A stretch of 64,000 nucleotides of DNA from Pseudomonas mohnii (GCF_900105115.1 NZ_FNRV01000001.1:6327501-6391500); one strand, 5' to 3'. Positions 9,044-18,849 are shown, counted from the stretch's first letter. Made by a program: numbers and translations. Notes: a model not told the origin generated them from the sequence alone.

Positions 9044-10096
9044 TCAGGCCACGGGGATTATGGCGGGGGCCAGAATCTTGCCCCCGCTGAACCGCGATGC
9101 CGAGCCCGCGAGGGTTTCGTGGGGCACGCCCTTCGGCACATCGCTGACTTCGTCGAGTCGCACCAGATGCTCGGCATTTAGCTGCACATTCAATGCATCC
9201 AAAGTTGCATCCAGTTGGGCGCGGGTACGCGAGCCCAGGATCGGGATCAGCGCCGTGGTTGAGCGCTTGGCCTTTTCCATGAGCCAGGCGATGGCCACGT
9301 GAGTCGGGCTGGCTCCCAGTTCCGAGGCGATGGCCAGTAAGGCATCGAGCAGGGCGGTTTCACGTTGACTTTTTTCGGCGTGAATCAGCATGCCGAGTTT
9401 CGCGGCGCGGTTGTCACCGTCGTTGGTGCGGTATTTGCCGGTGAGAAACCCGCCGCCCAGCGGTGACCACAGGGTAGCTGCCAGCCCAAGCGCTTCGGCC
9501 ATGGGCAGTTGCTCGCGCTCCGCCGTGCGTTCGGCCAGGCTGTATTCGACCTGAATCGCCGCAATGGGCGAGAACCCGCGCACTTCAGCCAGCAGGTCGG
9601 CGCGGGCGATGCGCCATGCCGGGAAATTCGACAGCCCGGCGTAATGGATCTTGCCGGCCCGTACCAGATCGTCGAAGCCGCGCAGGATCTCTTCCATGGG
9701 CGTGATGCCGTCACTCATGTGCGCCCAGAACAGGTCAAGGTGGTCGGTTTTCAGCCGTTTCAGGCTCTCTTCGACGGCGCGCACCATGTTCTTGCGGTTG
9801 TTGCCGGTGTGGGCGATGCCTGCGGCCGGGGTCGTGCCCAGGGTGTATTTGCTGGCGACGACCAGATGGTCGCGTTCCGCAGCAATGAATTCGCTGAGCA
9901 TGGCTTCCGACTGCCCGGCCTGGTAGCCGTTGGCGGTGTCGATGAAATTGCCGCCAGCCTCCAGGTAGCCATCGAAAATGCCCTTGGCTTCATCGCGCTC
10001 GGCGCCATGGCCCCAACCGGTGCCGAAATTGCCGGCACCCAACGCCAGCTCGGATACCCGCAAGCCTGTTTTACGACCGAAGACGTTGTAATGCAT
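9044..10096 (-). CDS. Aldo/keto reductase
   Basis: 350 aa TIM-barrel oxidoreductase. The catalytic tetrad is visible: Asp53 and Tyr58 (FIDTANGYQAG), Lys83 (VVASKYTLG) and His126 (LFWAHMSD). The NADPH-binding region includes the ILGSRTRAQL segment. It resembles the YajO/Tas-like group that reduces aldehydes and ketones; physiological substrate unknown. The start at 10096 is chosen over an in-frame ATG at 10120 because CAGGAG lies eight bases before it. Confidence 0.9.
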   Translation of the reverse strand: MHYNVFGRKTGLRVSELALGAGNFGTGWGHGAERDEAKGIFDGYLEAGGNFIDTANGYQAGQSEAMLSEFIAAERDHLVVASKYTLGTTPAAGIAHTGNNRKNMVRAVEESLKRLKTDHLDLFWAHMSDGITPMEEILRGFDDLVRAGKIHYAGLSNFPAWRIARADLLAEVRGFSPIAAIQVEYSLAERTAEREQLPMAEALGLAATLWSPLGGGFLTGKYRTNDGDNRAAKLGMLIHAEKSQRETALLDALLAIASELGASPTHVAIAWLMEKAKRSTTALIPILGSRTRAQLDATLDALNVQLNAEHLVRLDEVSDVPKGVPHETLAGSASRFSGGKILAPAIIPVA

Positions 10097-10139
10097 TAGG
10101 AAGACTCCTGAGGGATGCAATTTTTAAATGTCAGACAAC

Positions 10140-10170
10140 ATTTATTAAATATGATTCGTATAATATATTT
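10140..10170. promoter_or_regulatory. AT-rich divergent promoter region
   Basis: The gap between the aldo/keto reductase and the ZapE-like gene contains a perfect TATAAT at 10159-10164 and an inverted repeat AAATAT-N12-ATATTT around it. Plausible promoter/operator; I cannot assign a convincing -35. Confidence 0.35.
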
Positions 10171-10251
10171 CGTCAAGGTGCTTTTCCCCGATGCAGAATC
10201 CTCTGAGACATTTCAGTGAAGACAACGCTGACGAGTGGCATACTGCCGCGC

Positions 10252-11370
10252 ATGAATGTCGACTCGCCCCTCAGCGCCTGGCAACACGCCATAGAACAAA
10301 AGGGTTTCGTCCAGGACGAAGCCCAGGAACATGCCGTCTGGGCGTTGCAAAAGTGCCACGAAGCCTTGCATGAAGGTCGGGCGCCGATCATGGGCGTGTA
10401 CCTCTGGGGCCCGGTCGGGCGTGGTAAAACCTGGTTAATGGACCAGTTTTACCAACACCTGCGGGTGCCTGCCCGGCGCCAGCACTTTCACCACTTCATG
10501 GGCTGGGTGCATCAGCGTTCGTTTCAACTGACCGGCACTGCCGACCCCTTGAAGGCACTGGCTCGGGAGCTGGCCGACGAGGTGCGGGTGCTGTGCTTCG
10601 ACGAACTGTTCGTCAATGACATCGGTGACGCCATCATTCTCGGGCGCTTGTTCCAGGTCATGTTCGAGCAGGGCGTGGTGGTGGTCTGCACCTCCAACCT
10701 GCCGCCCGACCAGTTGTACGCCGACGGCTTCAATCGCGACCGTTTCCTGCCCGCCATTGCGGCGATCAAGCAGCACATGCAGGTGATTGCGGTGGATGGC
10801 GGGGAAGACCATCGCCTGCATCCGGGGCAGGGCTTGCAGCGTTATTGGGTGGCCACGCCCGGACAATCGAGTGCCCTTGGCGATGTGTTCAAGGCGTTGA
10901 CCGTCGGTCAGGCGGTTTCCAACGCTCCGATCCAGGTTGGCTACCGCTCGCTCAATGTGGTCCAGGCCAGCCGGGGCGTCGTCTGGTGTCGTTACGCCGA
11001 CCTCTGTGAGCAGCCGTTTTCCGCCATGGATTTCATGGCCCTGTGTGACACCTACAGCGCTATTCTGTTGAGCGATGTACCCAATCTCAGCGCTCAAAAA
11101 CGCGAAGGGCGCATAGCCCGTGGCACTGAGGATGGGGTCGAGCGAGTGGTGGCCGGCGATCGCGAGTTGCCGCAGTTGTCGGTGCATGATGATGGCGTGC
11201 GCCGGTTCATCGCCCTGGTGGACGAGTGCTACGACCGCAAGGTGCCGCTGTACCTCGAAGCGCAGGTGCCCATGGACTCGCTCTACACCCAGGGCTATCT
11301 GGAGTTCCCGTTCCGCCGCACCCTCAGTCGCCTGCAGGAGATGCAGCTGCAACGCTTCGCCGAGGCGTGA
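10252..11370 (+). CDS. ZapE/AFG1-family P-loop ATPase
   Basis: 372 aa. Walker A GPVGRGKT at 53-60, Walker B-like LCFDELFVND, and the sensor region VVCTSNLPPDQLYADG are typical of AFG1-like ATPases. E. coli ZapE associates with the divisome and destabilises FtsZ. Pseudomonads usually carry a canonical zapE near the mraZ/rpsI regions; this stand-alone copy with a divergent N-terminus may be a paralogue. ATG 10252 is preferred, though a GTG at 10216 is in frame. It is followed after 18 bp by the DinB gene. Confidence 0.82.
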   Translation: MNVDSPLSAWQHAIEQKGFVQDEAQEHAVWALQKCHEALHEGRAPIMGVYLWGPVGRGKTWLMDQFYQHLRVPARRQHFHHFMGWVHQRSFQLTGTADPLKALARELADEVRVLCFDELFVNDIGDAIILGRLFQVMFEQGVVVVCTSNLPPDQLYADGFNRDRFLPAIAAIKQHMQVIAVDGGEDHRLHPGQGLQRYWVATPGQSSALGDVFKALTVGQAVSNAPIQVGYRSLNVVQASRGVVWCRYADLCEQPFSAMDFMALCDTYSAILLSDVPNLSAQKREGRIARGTEDGVERVVAGDRELPQLSVHDDGVRRFIALVDECYDRKVPLYLEAQVPMDSLYTQGYLEFPFRRTLSRLQEMQLQRFAEA

Positions 11371-11388
11371 CAATCAGGAGGCGTGAAG

Positions 11389-11970
11389 ATGAATCAACCG
11401 CTGTCACACCATTTGCTGACCATGGCCTACCAGAACGCTTGGGCCAACCATCGACTGGCCAAGGCCTGGTGCCAGTTGAGCCAGGATGAGCTGGCGGCGC
11501 CGCGCACCAGTTTCTTTCCCAGTCTCCGCGCGACCCTCAACCATATCCTGACCTGTGACTGGTTTTATGTGGATGCCCTTGAGCGCGAATTGCGCGGCGA
11601 TGAGCCGCACCCCGACTGCTACGTTTTTTTCAAGGACGACGAGCCGCACACCCTGGCCGCCGACCTCAGGCGTGAGCAATCCCATGTCGATCGACGCTTG
11701 ATCGCCTACTGCGAGCAAATGCGCGATGCGGACCTGAGCAGGACCGTGACCATCGCCCGGGACACGCCACAGTACGAGAGTCGCCTGCGCCTGTTGTCGC
11801 ACCTGTTCGAGCACCAGATTCACCATCGCGGTCAGGTCCACGGGATGCTCAGCGCTACTTCAGTCAAGCCGCCACAGCTGGATGAGTTTTTCTGTGTCGG
11901 CGAATCGCATCTGCGGGCCGGGGATTTTGCCGAATTGGGCTGGACCGAGGCTTTGATTTGGGGGCATTGA
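11389..11970 (+). CDS. DinB-fold metalloprotein
   Basis: 193 aa four-helix bundle. The likely metal-binding histidines are His in TLNHILTCDWFY (about residue 50) and the pair in HLFEHQIHHRGQVHGML (about 140-150). DinB/YfiT-like proteins include thiol transferases and metal-dependent hydrolases of low-molecular-weight thiol pathways; the reaction here is unknown. ATG 11389 follows AGGAGG at seven bases, which excludes the GTG at 11383. Probably cotranscribed with the upstream ATPase. Confidence 0.87.
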   Translation: MNQPLSHHLLTMAYQNAWANHRLAKAWCQLSQDELAAPRTSFFPSLRATLNHILTCDWFYVDALERELRGDEPHPDCYVFFKDDEPHTLAADLRREQSHVDRRLIAYCEQMRDADLSRTVTIARDTPQYESRLRLLSHLFEHQIHHRGQVHGMLSATSVKPPQLDEFFCVGESHLRAGDFAELGWTEALIWGH

Positions 11971-12066
11971 GCCTGCGATCCTTTGATTTGCAGCAGCGCC
12001 CACGATATCTTCACCCAGCCTTCCAGCGCGAACAACGCGCTGGGGCTACTGCAAACGAGGATGGAA

Positions 12067-12558
12067 ATGGATTCCGCGGAAATACTAGTACTGCAAGCCA
12101 GCTATACCAATCCGGTGCATGCCGAAGCGATCTGTCTGGTGTTGAACAGTTATGCTGAAGACCCGATGGGGGGCGGTCACTCCTTGCCTGCCAGTGTGCT
12201 GGAACACCTGCCGGGCGAGCTGGCCAAGCGTCCCCATGCCTTCAGCGTGCTGGCCTTTGTCGGCGGCGAGCCGGCCGGGCTGGTCAACTGCTTCGAAGGT
12301 TTCTCGACCTTTGCCTGTCGGCCGTTGGTCAATATTCACGATGTGGCGGTGGTGCCGAAGTTTCGCGGATTGGGACTGAGCCAGCGGATGTTGCAGAAGG
12401 TCGAGGAGATCGCCCGCCAGCGTGGCTGCTGCAAAATCACCCTGGAGGTGCTGGAGGGCAATGCGGTGGCCCAGGCGTCGTATGGCAAGTTCGGCTTTGC
12501 CCCGGGCGAGTTCGATCCGGCGCACGGGCGCATGATGTTCTGGATCAAGGCGCTTTGA
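12067..12558 (+). CDS. GNAT acetyltransferase
   Basis: 163 aa. The acetyl-CoA motif VVPKFRGLGLSQRMLQKVEEIA and the late motif LEGNAVAQASYGKFGF are standard GNAT elements. Substrate unknown. The start is set at 12067 because GAGG lies six bases before it; the frame is open further upstream (to 11983) but those residues show no conservation. Confidence 0.87.
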   Translation: MDSAEILVLQASYTNPVHAEAICLVLNSYAEDPMGGGHSLPASVLEHLPGELAKRPHAFSVLAFVGGEPAGLVNCFEGFSTFACRPLVNIHDVAVVPKFRGLGLSQRMLQKVEEIARQRGCCKITLEVLEGNAVAQASYGKFGFAPGEFDPAHGRMMFWIKAL

Positions 12559-12578
12559 TCAAGGTGCTCAGATCATGG

Positions 12579-12607
12579 CAAAAAAGGGGCGCCCATCAGG
12601 ACGCCCA
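12579..12607 (-). terminator. Intrinsic terminator
   Basis: Minus-strand hairpin GGGCG-N10-CGCCC followed by TTTTTT, downstream of the 71-aa secreted protein gene. It may also serve the convergent GNAT gene in part. Confidence 0.75.
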
Positions 12608-12652
12608 ATGATCGACTCTGACTGAAGAGCAGGACAGTCAGAGGTGTAACAA

Positions 12653-12868
12653 TCATTTCGGTCTGTAGGACTCGGTCACCTGCGCGGTTTGATCGTCCGG
12701 AACCCGCATCGGCGTCGTCTGACTTTGCGTGGCGTTGCCCAACGCCAGTTGTTGGTTGTATCGCAGGGTTTCGTAGTAGTACCGCATGCGTTCGGCTCCG
12801 CCTTCGGCAAAGGCGCAGGTGGAGCCAAGTGTCATCAGGACGGCGAGGGTCAACGTAATACGTTTCAT
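12653..12868 (-). CDS. Small secreted/periplasmic hypothetical protein
   Basis: 71 aa with a clear signal peptide (MKRITLTLAVLMTLGSTCAFA, cleavage after residue 21). The mature 50 residues include RMRYYYETLRYNQQLALGNA. No family recognised with certainty; similar short exported proteins are common in pseudomonads. ATG 12868 has GGGAGG upstream, so the longer frame to 12910 is rejected. It is followed by an intrinsic terminator, supporting a real transcript. Confidence 0.75.
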   Translation of the reverse strand: MKRITLTLAVLMTLGSTCAFAEGGAERMRYYYETLRYNQQLALGNATQSQTTPMRVPDDQTAQVTESYRPK

Positions 12869-13111
12869 GGTGTGCCTCCCACTAATAGCTGTCGGATGCC
12901 ATTCGTCCATGAATCAATGAATCAATGAATCGTAGTCGAATCCCGATTATCCGCCGATTCCATTAAAAGGGAATTGGCGAGATCTGGAATTTCAAGTCCA
13001 GTTTCCAGTCCAGGCTGAGTGCCGTCGATTTATCGGGGGCCGGCCCGTCAGTGCCCGCCAATTGCCGGGCAGGTGGTACGCCTTGGCCAGCTCGGCCTTG
13101 CGCGCGCCCAA

Positions 13112-13139
13112 GAAAAAGGGGCCGGAACCGGCCCCTGAA
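13112..13139 (-). terminator. Intrinsic terminator of cptA
   Basis: Minus-strand perfect stem AGGGGCCGG/CCGGCCCCT with a 2-nt centre followed by TTTTT, six bases after the cptA stop. Confidence 0.85.
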
Positions 13140-13144
13140 AAGGT

Positions 13145-14881
13145 TTACTGCTGAACGACGGCTGACGCTGCCTTGGGTTTCATCAGGCTGAAGTCGATCA
13201 ATGGCCGCTGTTGGCGCTCGTACGGATTGCCGATCAGCAAGGGCCGTGGCTTGAAGCTGTCGCTGACCAGGCTCTTGCTCCGATCCAGTTCATCGAAACT
13301 CAGACCGGCCAGGTCGGCCCAGGTGTGGATCAGTTGCGAGCTGCTGTAAGGGCGCCCCAGATCGCCGGCAAAACTCCAGTCATGGGTTTCGCGCCATTTC
13401 GGCGAGGCCCATGCCATGAACGGAATGGTGTACATCGGTGCTGTCGGCTTGTTTTCGTTGCGCCCCAGCGTGCCATGGCCAACGGAATCGAAAACGTCTT
13501 CACCATGATCGGAGAGGTACAGCAGGAAGCCGTTCGGATCAGATTTGGCGTAATCCTTGATCAGGCTCGACACCACGAAGTCGTTGTACAGCACCGCGTT
13601 GTCATAGCTGTTGTAGGTGGGCACCTGATCGTCGCGCACGCCCGACGGTACGCCGTTACGGTCCTTGAACTTGTCGAAGGACGCAGGATAACGGTACTGG
13701 TAGCTCATGTGCGTGCCCAGCAAGTGCACCACAATCAACTTGCGCGGCGCCGCGTCGGCCAGGGCCTTGTTGAATGGCTCGATCACGTCGCCGTCGTATT
13801 GGGCGGCATTCTGGTTGCGGTTGTTGTTCAGGTACACCTGCTCGTCGGCCTGCTCGGAGAAGGTCGTGAGCATGGTGTTGCGCTTGGTCATGGTCTGCTG
13901 GTTGGTGATCCAGAAGGTTTTGTAGCCCGCCTGTTTCATCATGCTGACCAGCGATGGTGTCGACAGGTACAAGTCAGGATGTTCTTCGTCGGCAAAGGTC
14001 AGCACCTGTTGTAGCGCCTCGATCGTGTACGGGCGCGGTGTGATGACGTTGTCGAAAACCGCCAGTTGATCCTTGAGCTTGTCCAGTTCCGGCGTGGTTT
14101 CCCGCGGATAGCCGTACAGGCTCATGCGCTGACGGTTGGTGGATTCGCCGATGACCAGTACCAGGGTCGCGGGCTGGTTGGCCATCGCGTCCTTGAGATT
14201 GTGCAGCGGCGGGATCGTGCTGGCGCTTTTGAGCATGTCCTGCATGCCGGCCAGGGTTTCCCGGTAACGGTGATAGGCCACGGCCATCTGCCACGGCACA
14301 GCAGGTTCGATGCGACTTTCGAATTTGTCGAATCCTTGCGCGAAACTGCCTGCCCGCACCGTCTGTTTCATCAGGGGATAACCGACCACTGCCACCAGGA
14401 TGGCGGTCGCGGCCACCAATGCCTTGCCACGGGGCAGGTACACGGGGCGCAGGCGCGTCCAGAGGAAATAGGCAAACGCGGTATGCGCGAGGAACGCGAG
14501 CACCATCCACCAGGCGAAGTACTGGGTCATGTACTCGCCGGCTTCAGACACGTTCGACTCGAACATGATGAAGATGACGCTTTGGGAAAATTCCTGCTGA
14601 TAGATGAAGAAGTAACCCAGGCTCGCCATGGAGCAGGCCCACAACACCACGCCGATCACCGCAGCCATGACGCGTGTTTTTTTCGGGAACAGCAGCATTG
14701 GCGCAAGCCAGAGGGCACTCATGAAAAACGCTTGGCGGAACCCGGAGAAGCCCGAGGTGCCCGTCAACTGGATCAGCAGTTGGGTGATGCCGGAGAAATA
14801 CCAGAAGAACAGAAACATCCAGAGAAGGGCGGTCCAATCGAAACCTTTCGCAGCCACATCGCTGCGCTTAAACCTAAACAT
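13145..14881 (-). CDS. cptA: Phosphoethanolamine transferase, CptA type
   Basis: 578 aa. Five N-terminal membrane segments (to about residue 170) anchor a periplasmic sulfatase-fold domain. Catalytic signatures include the metal site in VIGESTNR (about residue 245), the probable nucleophilic Thr in RPYTIEAL (about 285) and LSDHGEDVFDS (about 461). Enzymes of this family move phosphoethanolamine from phosphatidylethanolamine to lipid A or LPS core; CptA of enterics modifies heptose I. The short N-terminal and RPYTIEA context fit CptA better than EptA. Own terminator, no partner genes. Confidence 0.85.
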   Translation of the reverse strand: MFRFKRSDVAAKGFDWTALLWMFLFFWYFSGITQLLIQLTGTSGFSGFRQAFFMSALWLAPMLLFPKKTRVMAAVIGVVLWACSMASLGYFFIYQQEFSQSVIFIMFESNVSEAGEYMTQYFAWWMVLAFLAHTAFAYFLWTRLRPVYLPRGKALVAATAILVAVVGYPLMKQTVRAGSFAQGFDKFESRIEPAVPWQMAVAYHRYRETLAGMQDMLKSASTIPPLHNLKDAMANQPATLVLVIGESTNRQRMSLYGYPRETTPELDKLKDQLAVFDNVITPRPYTIEALQQVLTFADEEHPDLYLSTPSLVSMMKQAGYKTFWITNQQTMTKRNTMLTTFSEQADEQVYLNNNRNQNAAQYDGDVIEPFNKALADAAPRKLIVVHLLGTHMSYQYRYPASFDKFKDRNGVPSGVRDDQVPTYNSYDNAVLYNDFVVSSLIKDYAKSDPNGFLLYLSDHGEDVFDSVGHGTLGRNENKPTAPMYTIPFMAWASPKWRETHDWSFAGDLGRPYSSSQLIHTWADLAGLSFDELDRSKSLVSDSFKPRPLLIGNPYERQQRPLIDFSLMKPKAASAVVQQ

Positions 14882-15040
14882 TCAACGCTCCAGCCAGAGT
14901 TCATCACCGTCAGTCAGAGGGGCGGGCGACAGACGGGAGGCGCACGCAAGAGGTGGCCACGACGTTTAAAGGGCGCAAAGTATTACCAAGCAAATGTGAA
15001 AAATTCGTGAGTTGCCATCAATGGCTAAGGGCTACCATGC

Positions 15041-15069
15041 ATCGGAAGCAGTGCAGTGCTGCTTCCGAT
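15041..15069. repeat. Perfect 11-bp hairpin downstream of the 58-aa gene
   Basis: ATCGGAAGCAG and its exact complement CTGCTTCCGAT are separated by seven bases. No U-run follows on either strand, so it is not a standard intrinsic terminator, but it sits 14 bases after the stop of the 58-aa gene and could stabilise its mRNA. Confidence 0.6.
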
Positions 15070-15082
15070 TCGAGCGAGGGCG

Positions 15083-15259
15083 TCAGGCGTGGGGGGCGCC
15101 CTGAATCACGGGCAAGGGCTGTTGACCCTGGAGCAGCAAGCGCAATTGCGCCAACTCGTGTTTCAACTGATCGCGTTCGTCTTTCAACTGGCGCAATTCA
15201 TCGCGACGGACAGTGACATAAAGGGTTTGTGCTGGCAGTGCGGTGTGTACTGTGCCCAT
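15083..15259 (-). CDS. 58-aa conserved-looking coiled-coil protein
   Basis: Begins MGTVHTALPAQTLYVTVRRD and continues with a heptad-like stretch ELRQLKDERDQLKHELAQLR (residues 21-40), then a Pro/Gly-rich tail. The ATG at 15257-15259 follows an excellent GAGGTGAG Shine-Dalgarno. I recall similar short proteins in pseudomonads (possibly the DUF6026 group) but cannot confirm this. The leucine-rich charged helix suggests a dimeric coiled coil. Function unknown. Confidence 0.72.
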   Translation of the reverse strand: MGTVHTALPAQTLYVTVRRDELRQLKDERDQLKHELAQLRLLLQGQQPLPVIQGAPHA

Positions 15260-15530
15260 TGCTCACCTCGCAAATGGCGTGTCTCAACTGTAGATCCGCC
15301 CACATCAGCGTCTGATCTACTATCGGCGCCGATTTTGATTTCTTTCGCTCCAGAAGGGAACTTTTTTATTTTTTGCGGTCGTTGTGTCTTCGGCACGATT
15401 CCCGACGTTATCAATCTGGATCGGGCACAATGCCCGGAAACTTCATCCCGACGCTCTGGACTAAGCTTCATTAGTCGCGTTGGGCTATAACCTTTGACAC
15501 ACTTTTATTTGTAGTAGGGAGCATCAGCAC
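15260..15530. other. Intergenic region upstream of gnd
   Basis: No gene seen. It must hold the promoter of the gnd-zwf operon; TATAAC at 15486-15491 is a possible -10 without a convincing -35. A T-rich block (15361-15375) is notable. The 58-aa gene promoter lies at the left end. Confidence 0.4.
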
Positions 15531-16511
15531 ATGCAACTCGGGATTATTGGACTGGGCCGCATGGGCGGGAATATTGCGCGGCGCCTGATGCTCAACGGGC
15601 ACACCACCGTTGTGTACGACCGCAATACCGCCTTCGTCGACGCGTTGAGCGAAGAGGGCGCCACCGGGGTTGCCGATTTGCCAGCCCTGGTCGCTGGCCT
15701 GGCCAAACCACGAGCGGTCTGGGTCATGCTGCCGGCAGGCGCGCCGACCGAAGACACCATCGACACCCTGAGCAGCCTGCTCGAAGCCGGCGATACCATC
15801 ATCGACGGCGGCAACACCTTCTATAAGGACGATATCCGTCGCGCGAAAACCCTCTCGGAAAAAGGCCTGCATTACATCGATGTCGGCACTTCCGGCGGCG
15901 TCTGGGGCCTGGAGCGCGGCTACTGCATGATGATCGGTGGCGATGCCGAGACCGTTGAGCGCCTCGATCCGCTGTTCCGAAGCCTGGCACCGGGCATGGG
16001 CGACATTCCGCGCACCAGAGACCGCCAATCCGATGATAACCGTGCCGAGCACGGCTACATCCATGCCGGTCCGGCGGGTGCCGGGCATTTCGTCAAGATG
16101 ATTCACAACGGTATCGAGTACGGAATGATGCAGGCCTTCGCCGAAGGTTTCGACATTCTCAAGACCAAGGCCAGCACCAACCTGCCGGAAGACCAGCGTT
16201 TCGACTTGAACGTCGCCGACATTGCCGAAGTCTGGCGTCGTGGCAGCGTGGTGTCGTCCTGGCTGCTCGACCTGACCGCCGACGCTCTGGCCAGCGACCC
16301 GAAACTCGATGGCTACTCCGGCTCGGTAGCGGACAGCGGTGAAGGTCGCTGGACCATCGAAGCGGCCATGGAGCAAGCGGTACCGGTTCCAGTACTGTCG
16401 AATTCGCTGTTCTCGCGCTACCGTTCCCGTGGCCAGGGCACCTTTGGCGACAAAATTCTCTCGGCCCAGCGCTTCGGCTTTGGCGGTCATGTGGAGACAC
16501 CTAAAAAATGA
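15531..16511 (+). CDS. gnd: 6-phosphogluconate dehydrogenase, decarboxylating (short GndA form)
   Basis: 326 aa. The N-terminal Rossmann motif [16 protein letters not shown] binds NAD(P), [11 protein letters not shown] and [12 protein letters not shown] line the substrate site, and Lys in [15 protein letters not shown] is catalytic. The length of about 330 matches the short bacterial form (YqeC/GndA), often NAD-preferring, rather than the 470-aa dimer form. It converts 6-phosphogluconate to ribulose-5-phosphate and CO2. ATG follows a GTAGGGAG site. It overlaps zwf by ATGA. Confidence 0.93.
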   Translation: MQLGIIGLGRMGGNIARRLMLNGHTTVVYDRNTAFVDALSEEGATGVADLPALVAGLAKPRAVWVMLPAGAPTEDTIDTLSSLLEAGDTIIDGGNTFYKDDIRRAKTLSEKGLHYIDVGTSGGVWGLERGYCMMIGGDAETVERLDPLFRSLAPGMGDIPRTRDRQSDDNRAEHGYIHAGPAGAGHFVKMIHNGIEYGMMQAFAEGFDILKTKASTNLPEDQRFDLNVADIAEVWRRGSVVSSWLLDLTADALASDPKLDGYSGSVADSGEGRWTIEAAMEQAVPVPVLSNSLFSRYRSRGQGTFGDKILSAQRFGFGGHVETPKK

Positions 16512-18031
16512 CCCATGTGATCCGCAGAAAATCCAAGACGGAACCCGCGCCACCGACCACGCTGTTTCTGTTCGGCGCCCATGGCGACCTGGTCAAGCGC
16601 CTGCTGATGCCGGCGCTGTATAACCTCATGCGCGACGGGTTACTCGGGGATGGACTGCGGATCATCGGCGTTGACCACAACGCCATCAGCGATGAAGGCT
16701 TCGCGCAAAAACTCGAAGACTTCATTCGCAACGAGGCGGCCACCAAAGTCGGCAAGGGCGATCAGGCCCTTGACCCGCAGGTGTGGGCCAAACTCGCCAA
16801 GGGCATCAGCTACGTCCAGGGCGATTTCCTGGACGACAGCACTTATCAAGCGCTGGGGGCAAAAATCGCCGCCAGCGGCACCGGCAATGCGGTGTTCTAC
16901 CTGGCCACCGCGCCACGTTTTTTCAGTGAGGTGGCGCGTCGTCTCGGCGCGTCCGGCTTGCTGGAGGAAAGCCCGGAATCCTTCAGGCGGGTGGTGATCG
17001 AAAAGCCTTTCGGTTCCGATCTGCAAACCGCCGAAGCCTTGAATGCATGCCTGCTCAAGGTCATGACGGAAAAGCAGATCTACCGGATCGATCACTATCT
17101 GGGCAAGGAAACCGTGCAGAACATTCTGGTCAGCCGGTTTTCCAACAGCCTGTTCGAAGCCTTTTGGAACAACCATTACATCGACCACGTGCAGATCACT
17201 GCCGCTGAAACCGTCGGCGTGGAAACCCGTGGCAGTTTTTATGAGCACACCGGCGCTCTGCGGGACATGGTGCCCAATCACCTGTTCCAGTTGCTGGCGA
17301 TGGTGGCCATGGAGCCTCCGGCGGCCTTTGGCGCCGATGCGGTTCGTGGCGAGAAAGCCAAGGTGGTCGGCGCGATCCGCCCCTGGTCGGTCGAAGACGC
17401 GCGGATCAATTCGGTACGCGGTCAATACACCGCCGGCGAAATCGACGGCAAACCACTGCCGGGGTATCGCCAGGAAGATAAGGTCGCGCCGGACAGCAAC
17501 ACCGAAACCTATGTGGCCCTGAAGGTCATGATCGACAATTGGCGCTGGGTCGGCGTGCCGTTTTACCTGCGCACCGGCAAGCGCATGAGCGTGCGCGACA
17601 CCGAAATCGTCATCTGCTTCAAGCCTGCGCCCTATGCGCAGTTCCGTGATACCGAGGTCGAAGAGCTTGCACCGACCTATCTGCGGATCCAGATTCAGCC
17701 CAATGAAGGCATGTGGTTCGATCTGCTGGCCAAGCGGCCTGGCCAGGCACTGAAGATGGAAAACATAGAACTGGGCTTCGCCTACAAGGATTTCTTTGAA
17801 ATGCAGCCGTCCACCGGCTACGAAACCTTGATCTATGACTGCCTGACTGGCGATCAGACGCTGTTCCAGCGCGCCGACAATATCGAGAACGGCTGGCGGG
17901 CCGTACAACCGTTCCTTGACGCCTGGCAGCAGGATTCAGCGGTACAGAGCTATGCCGCGGGTGAAAACGGGCCGCAGGCCGCCGAAGAGTTGCTGGCTCG
18001 CGACGGTCGCGTCTGGCATGGTCTCGGATGA
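16508..18031 (+). CDS. zwf: Glucose-6-phosphate 1-dehydrogenase
   Basis: 507 aa. The N-terminal nucleotide-binding segment [19 protein letters not shown] and the catalytic motif [13 protein letters not shown] (about residues 192-204) identify G6PD. It oxidises glucose-6-phosphate to 6-phosphogluconolactone with NAD(P). Its start overlaps the gnd stop and its stop overlaps the start of the HAD gene, both by ATGA, so translation is coupled. Pseudomonads usually also have a zwf-pgl-eda operon; this appears to be a second, pgl-less locus. Confidence 0.95.
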   Translation: MTHVIRRKSKTEPAPPTTLFLFGAHGDLVKRLLMPALYNLMRDGLLGDGLRIIGVDHNAISDEGFAQKLEDFIRNEAATKVGKGDQALDPQVWAKLAKGISYVQGDFLDDSTYQALGAKIAASGTGNAVFYLATAPRFFSEVARRLGASGLLEESPESFRRVVIEKPFGSDLQTAEALNACLLKVMTEKQIYRIDHYLGKETVQNILVSRFSNSLFEAFWNNHYIDHVQITAAETVGVETRGSFYEHTGALRDMVPNHLFQLLAMVAMEPPAAFGADAVRGEKAKVVGAIRPWSVEDARINSVRGQYTAGEIDGKPLPGYRQEDKVAPDSNTETYVALKVMIDNWRWVGVPFYLRTGKRMSVRDTEIVICFKPAPYAQFRDTEVEELAPTYLRIQIQPNEGMWFDLLAKRPGQALKMENIELGFAYKDFFEMQPSTGYETLIYDCLTGDQTLFQRADNIENGWRAVQPFLDAWQQDSAVQSYAAGENGPQAAEELLARDGRVWHGLG

Positions 18032-18849
18032 GTGAGGTAGCGCAACACCCCATCCGGTTCTTGCTCAGTGACATGGACGGCACGTTGCTGCTGCCCGATC
18101 ACAGCCTCAGTCAGCGCACCATCGACGCGGTACGCGCGTTGCGTGAGGCCGGGGTGCTGTTCAGTCTCGCCACCGGCCGGCCCCCCAAAGCCATGTTGCA
18201 GGCGATTGAGGCCTTGGGCGTCGACTTGCCGACGGCGGCCTTCAATGGCGGCACGATCGTCAATCCGGATGGCAGTTTGCTGGTCGCGCATTACTTGCCT
18301 GCCACGGCGGCGCTGATCGCCCTGGCATTGTTTGCCGATCAGCCGGATATCGAGGTGTGGGTGTTCAGTGGTGGCGACTGGCTGGTGAAAGATCCAAGCG
18401 GCCCCATGGTGCCGCGAGAGCAGTACGGGTTGGGATACCCACCGGTGAGCGTCGATAGTTTCGAGCCGTTTCTTGCTCGCATCGACAAGATCGTCGCCGC
18501 CAGCAGCAACGCCGAGTTGCTGGTTGAGCTGGAGGCGCGGTTGTTACCGCTGGTGGAAGGGCAGGCTCAGGTTTCACGTTCGCAGCCGGTGTATCTGGAC
18601 GTGACCGCGATGCGTGCCAACAAGGGTGACGCCCTCGCGACATTGGCCGGGTTTCTCGGTGTACCGCTGCAACAGACGGCGGCCATGGGCGATGGCGGTA
18701 ATGATCCGGCCATGTTCCATCGCGCCGGTCTGTCGATCGCCATGGGGCAGGCCGAGGAAGAAGTCAGACGCCAGGCCGATGTGGTGACGGGCGCCAATAC
18801 CGAGGACGGTGCGGCTCTGGCGATTGAGCGGTATATCCTCCCTCGATAA
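18028..18849 (+). CDS. HAD-superfamily phosphatase, Cof type
   Basis: 273 aa. Motif I SDMDGTLL at 14-21 (Asp15 nucleophile, Asp17 acid/base), motif II Thr in FSLATGRPP, and motif IV AMGDGGNDPAMF define a Cof-type (C2 cap, subclass IIB) HAD phosphatase of sugar or nucleotide phosphates. Translationally coupled to zwf. It occupies the place where 6-phosphogluconolactonase might be expected but belongs to a different fold and chemistry, so its substrate is probably a phosphorylated sugar. Confidence 0.88.
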   Translation: MSEVAQHPIRFLLSDMDGTLLLPDHSLSQRTIDAVRALREAGVLFSLATGRPPKAMLQAIEALGVDLPTAAFNGGTIVNPDGSLLVAHYLPATAALIALALFADQPDIEVWVFSGGDWLVKDPSGPMVPREQYGLGYPPVSVDSFEPFLARIDKIVAASSNAELLVELEARLLPLVEGQAQVSRSQPVYLDVTAMRANKGDALATLAGFLGVPLQQTAAMGDGGNDPAMFHRAGLSIAMGQAEEEVRRQADVVTGANTEDGAALAIERYILPR

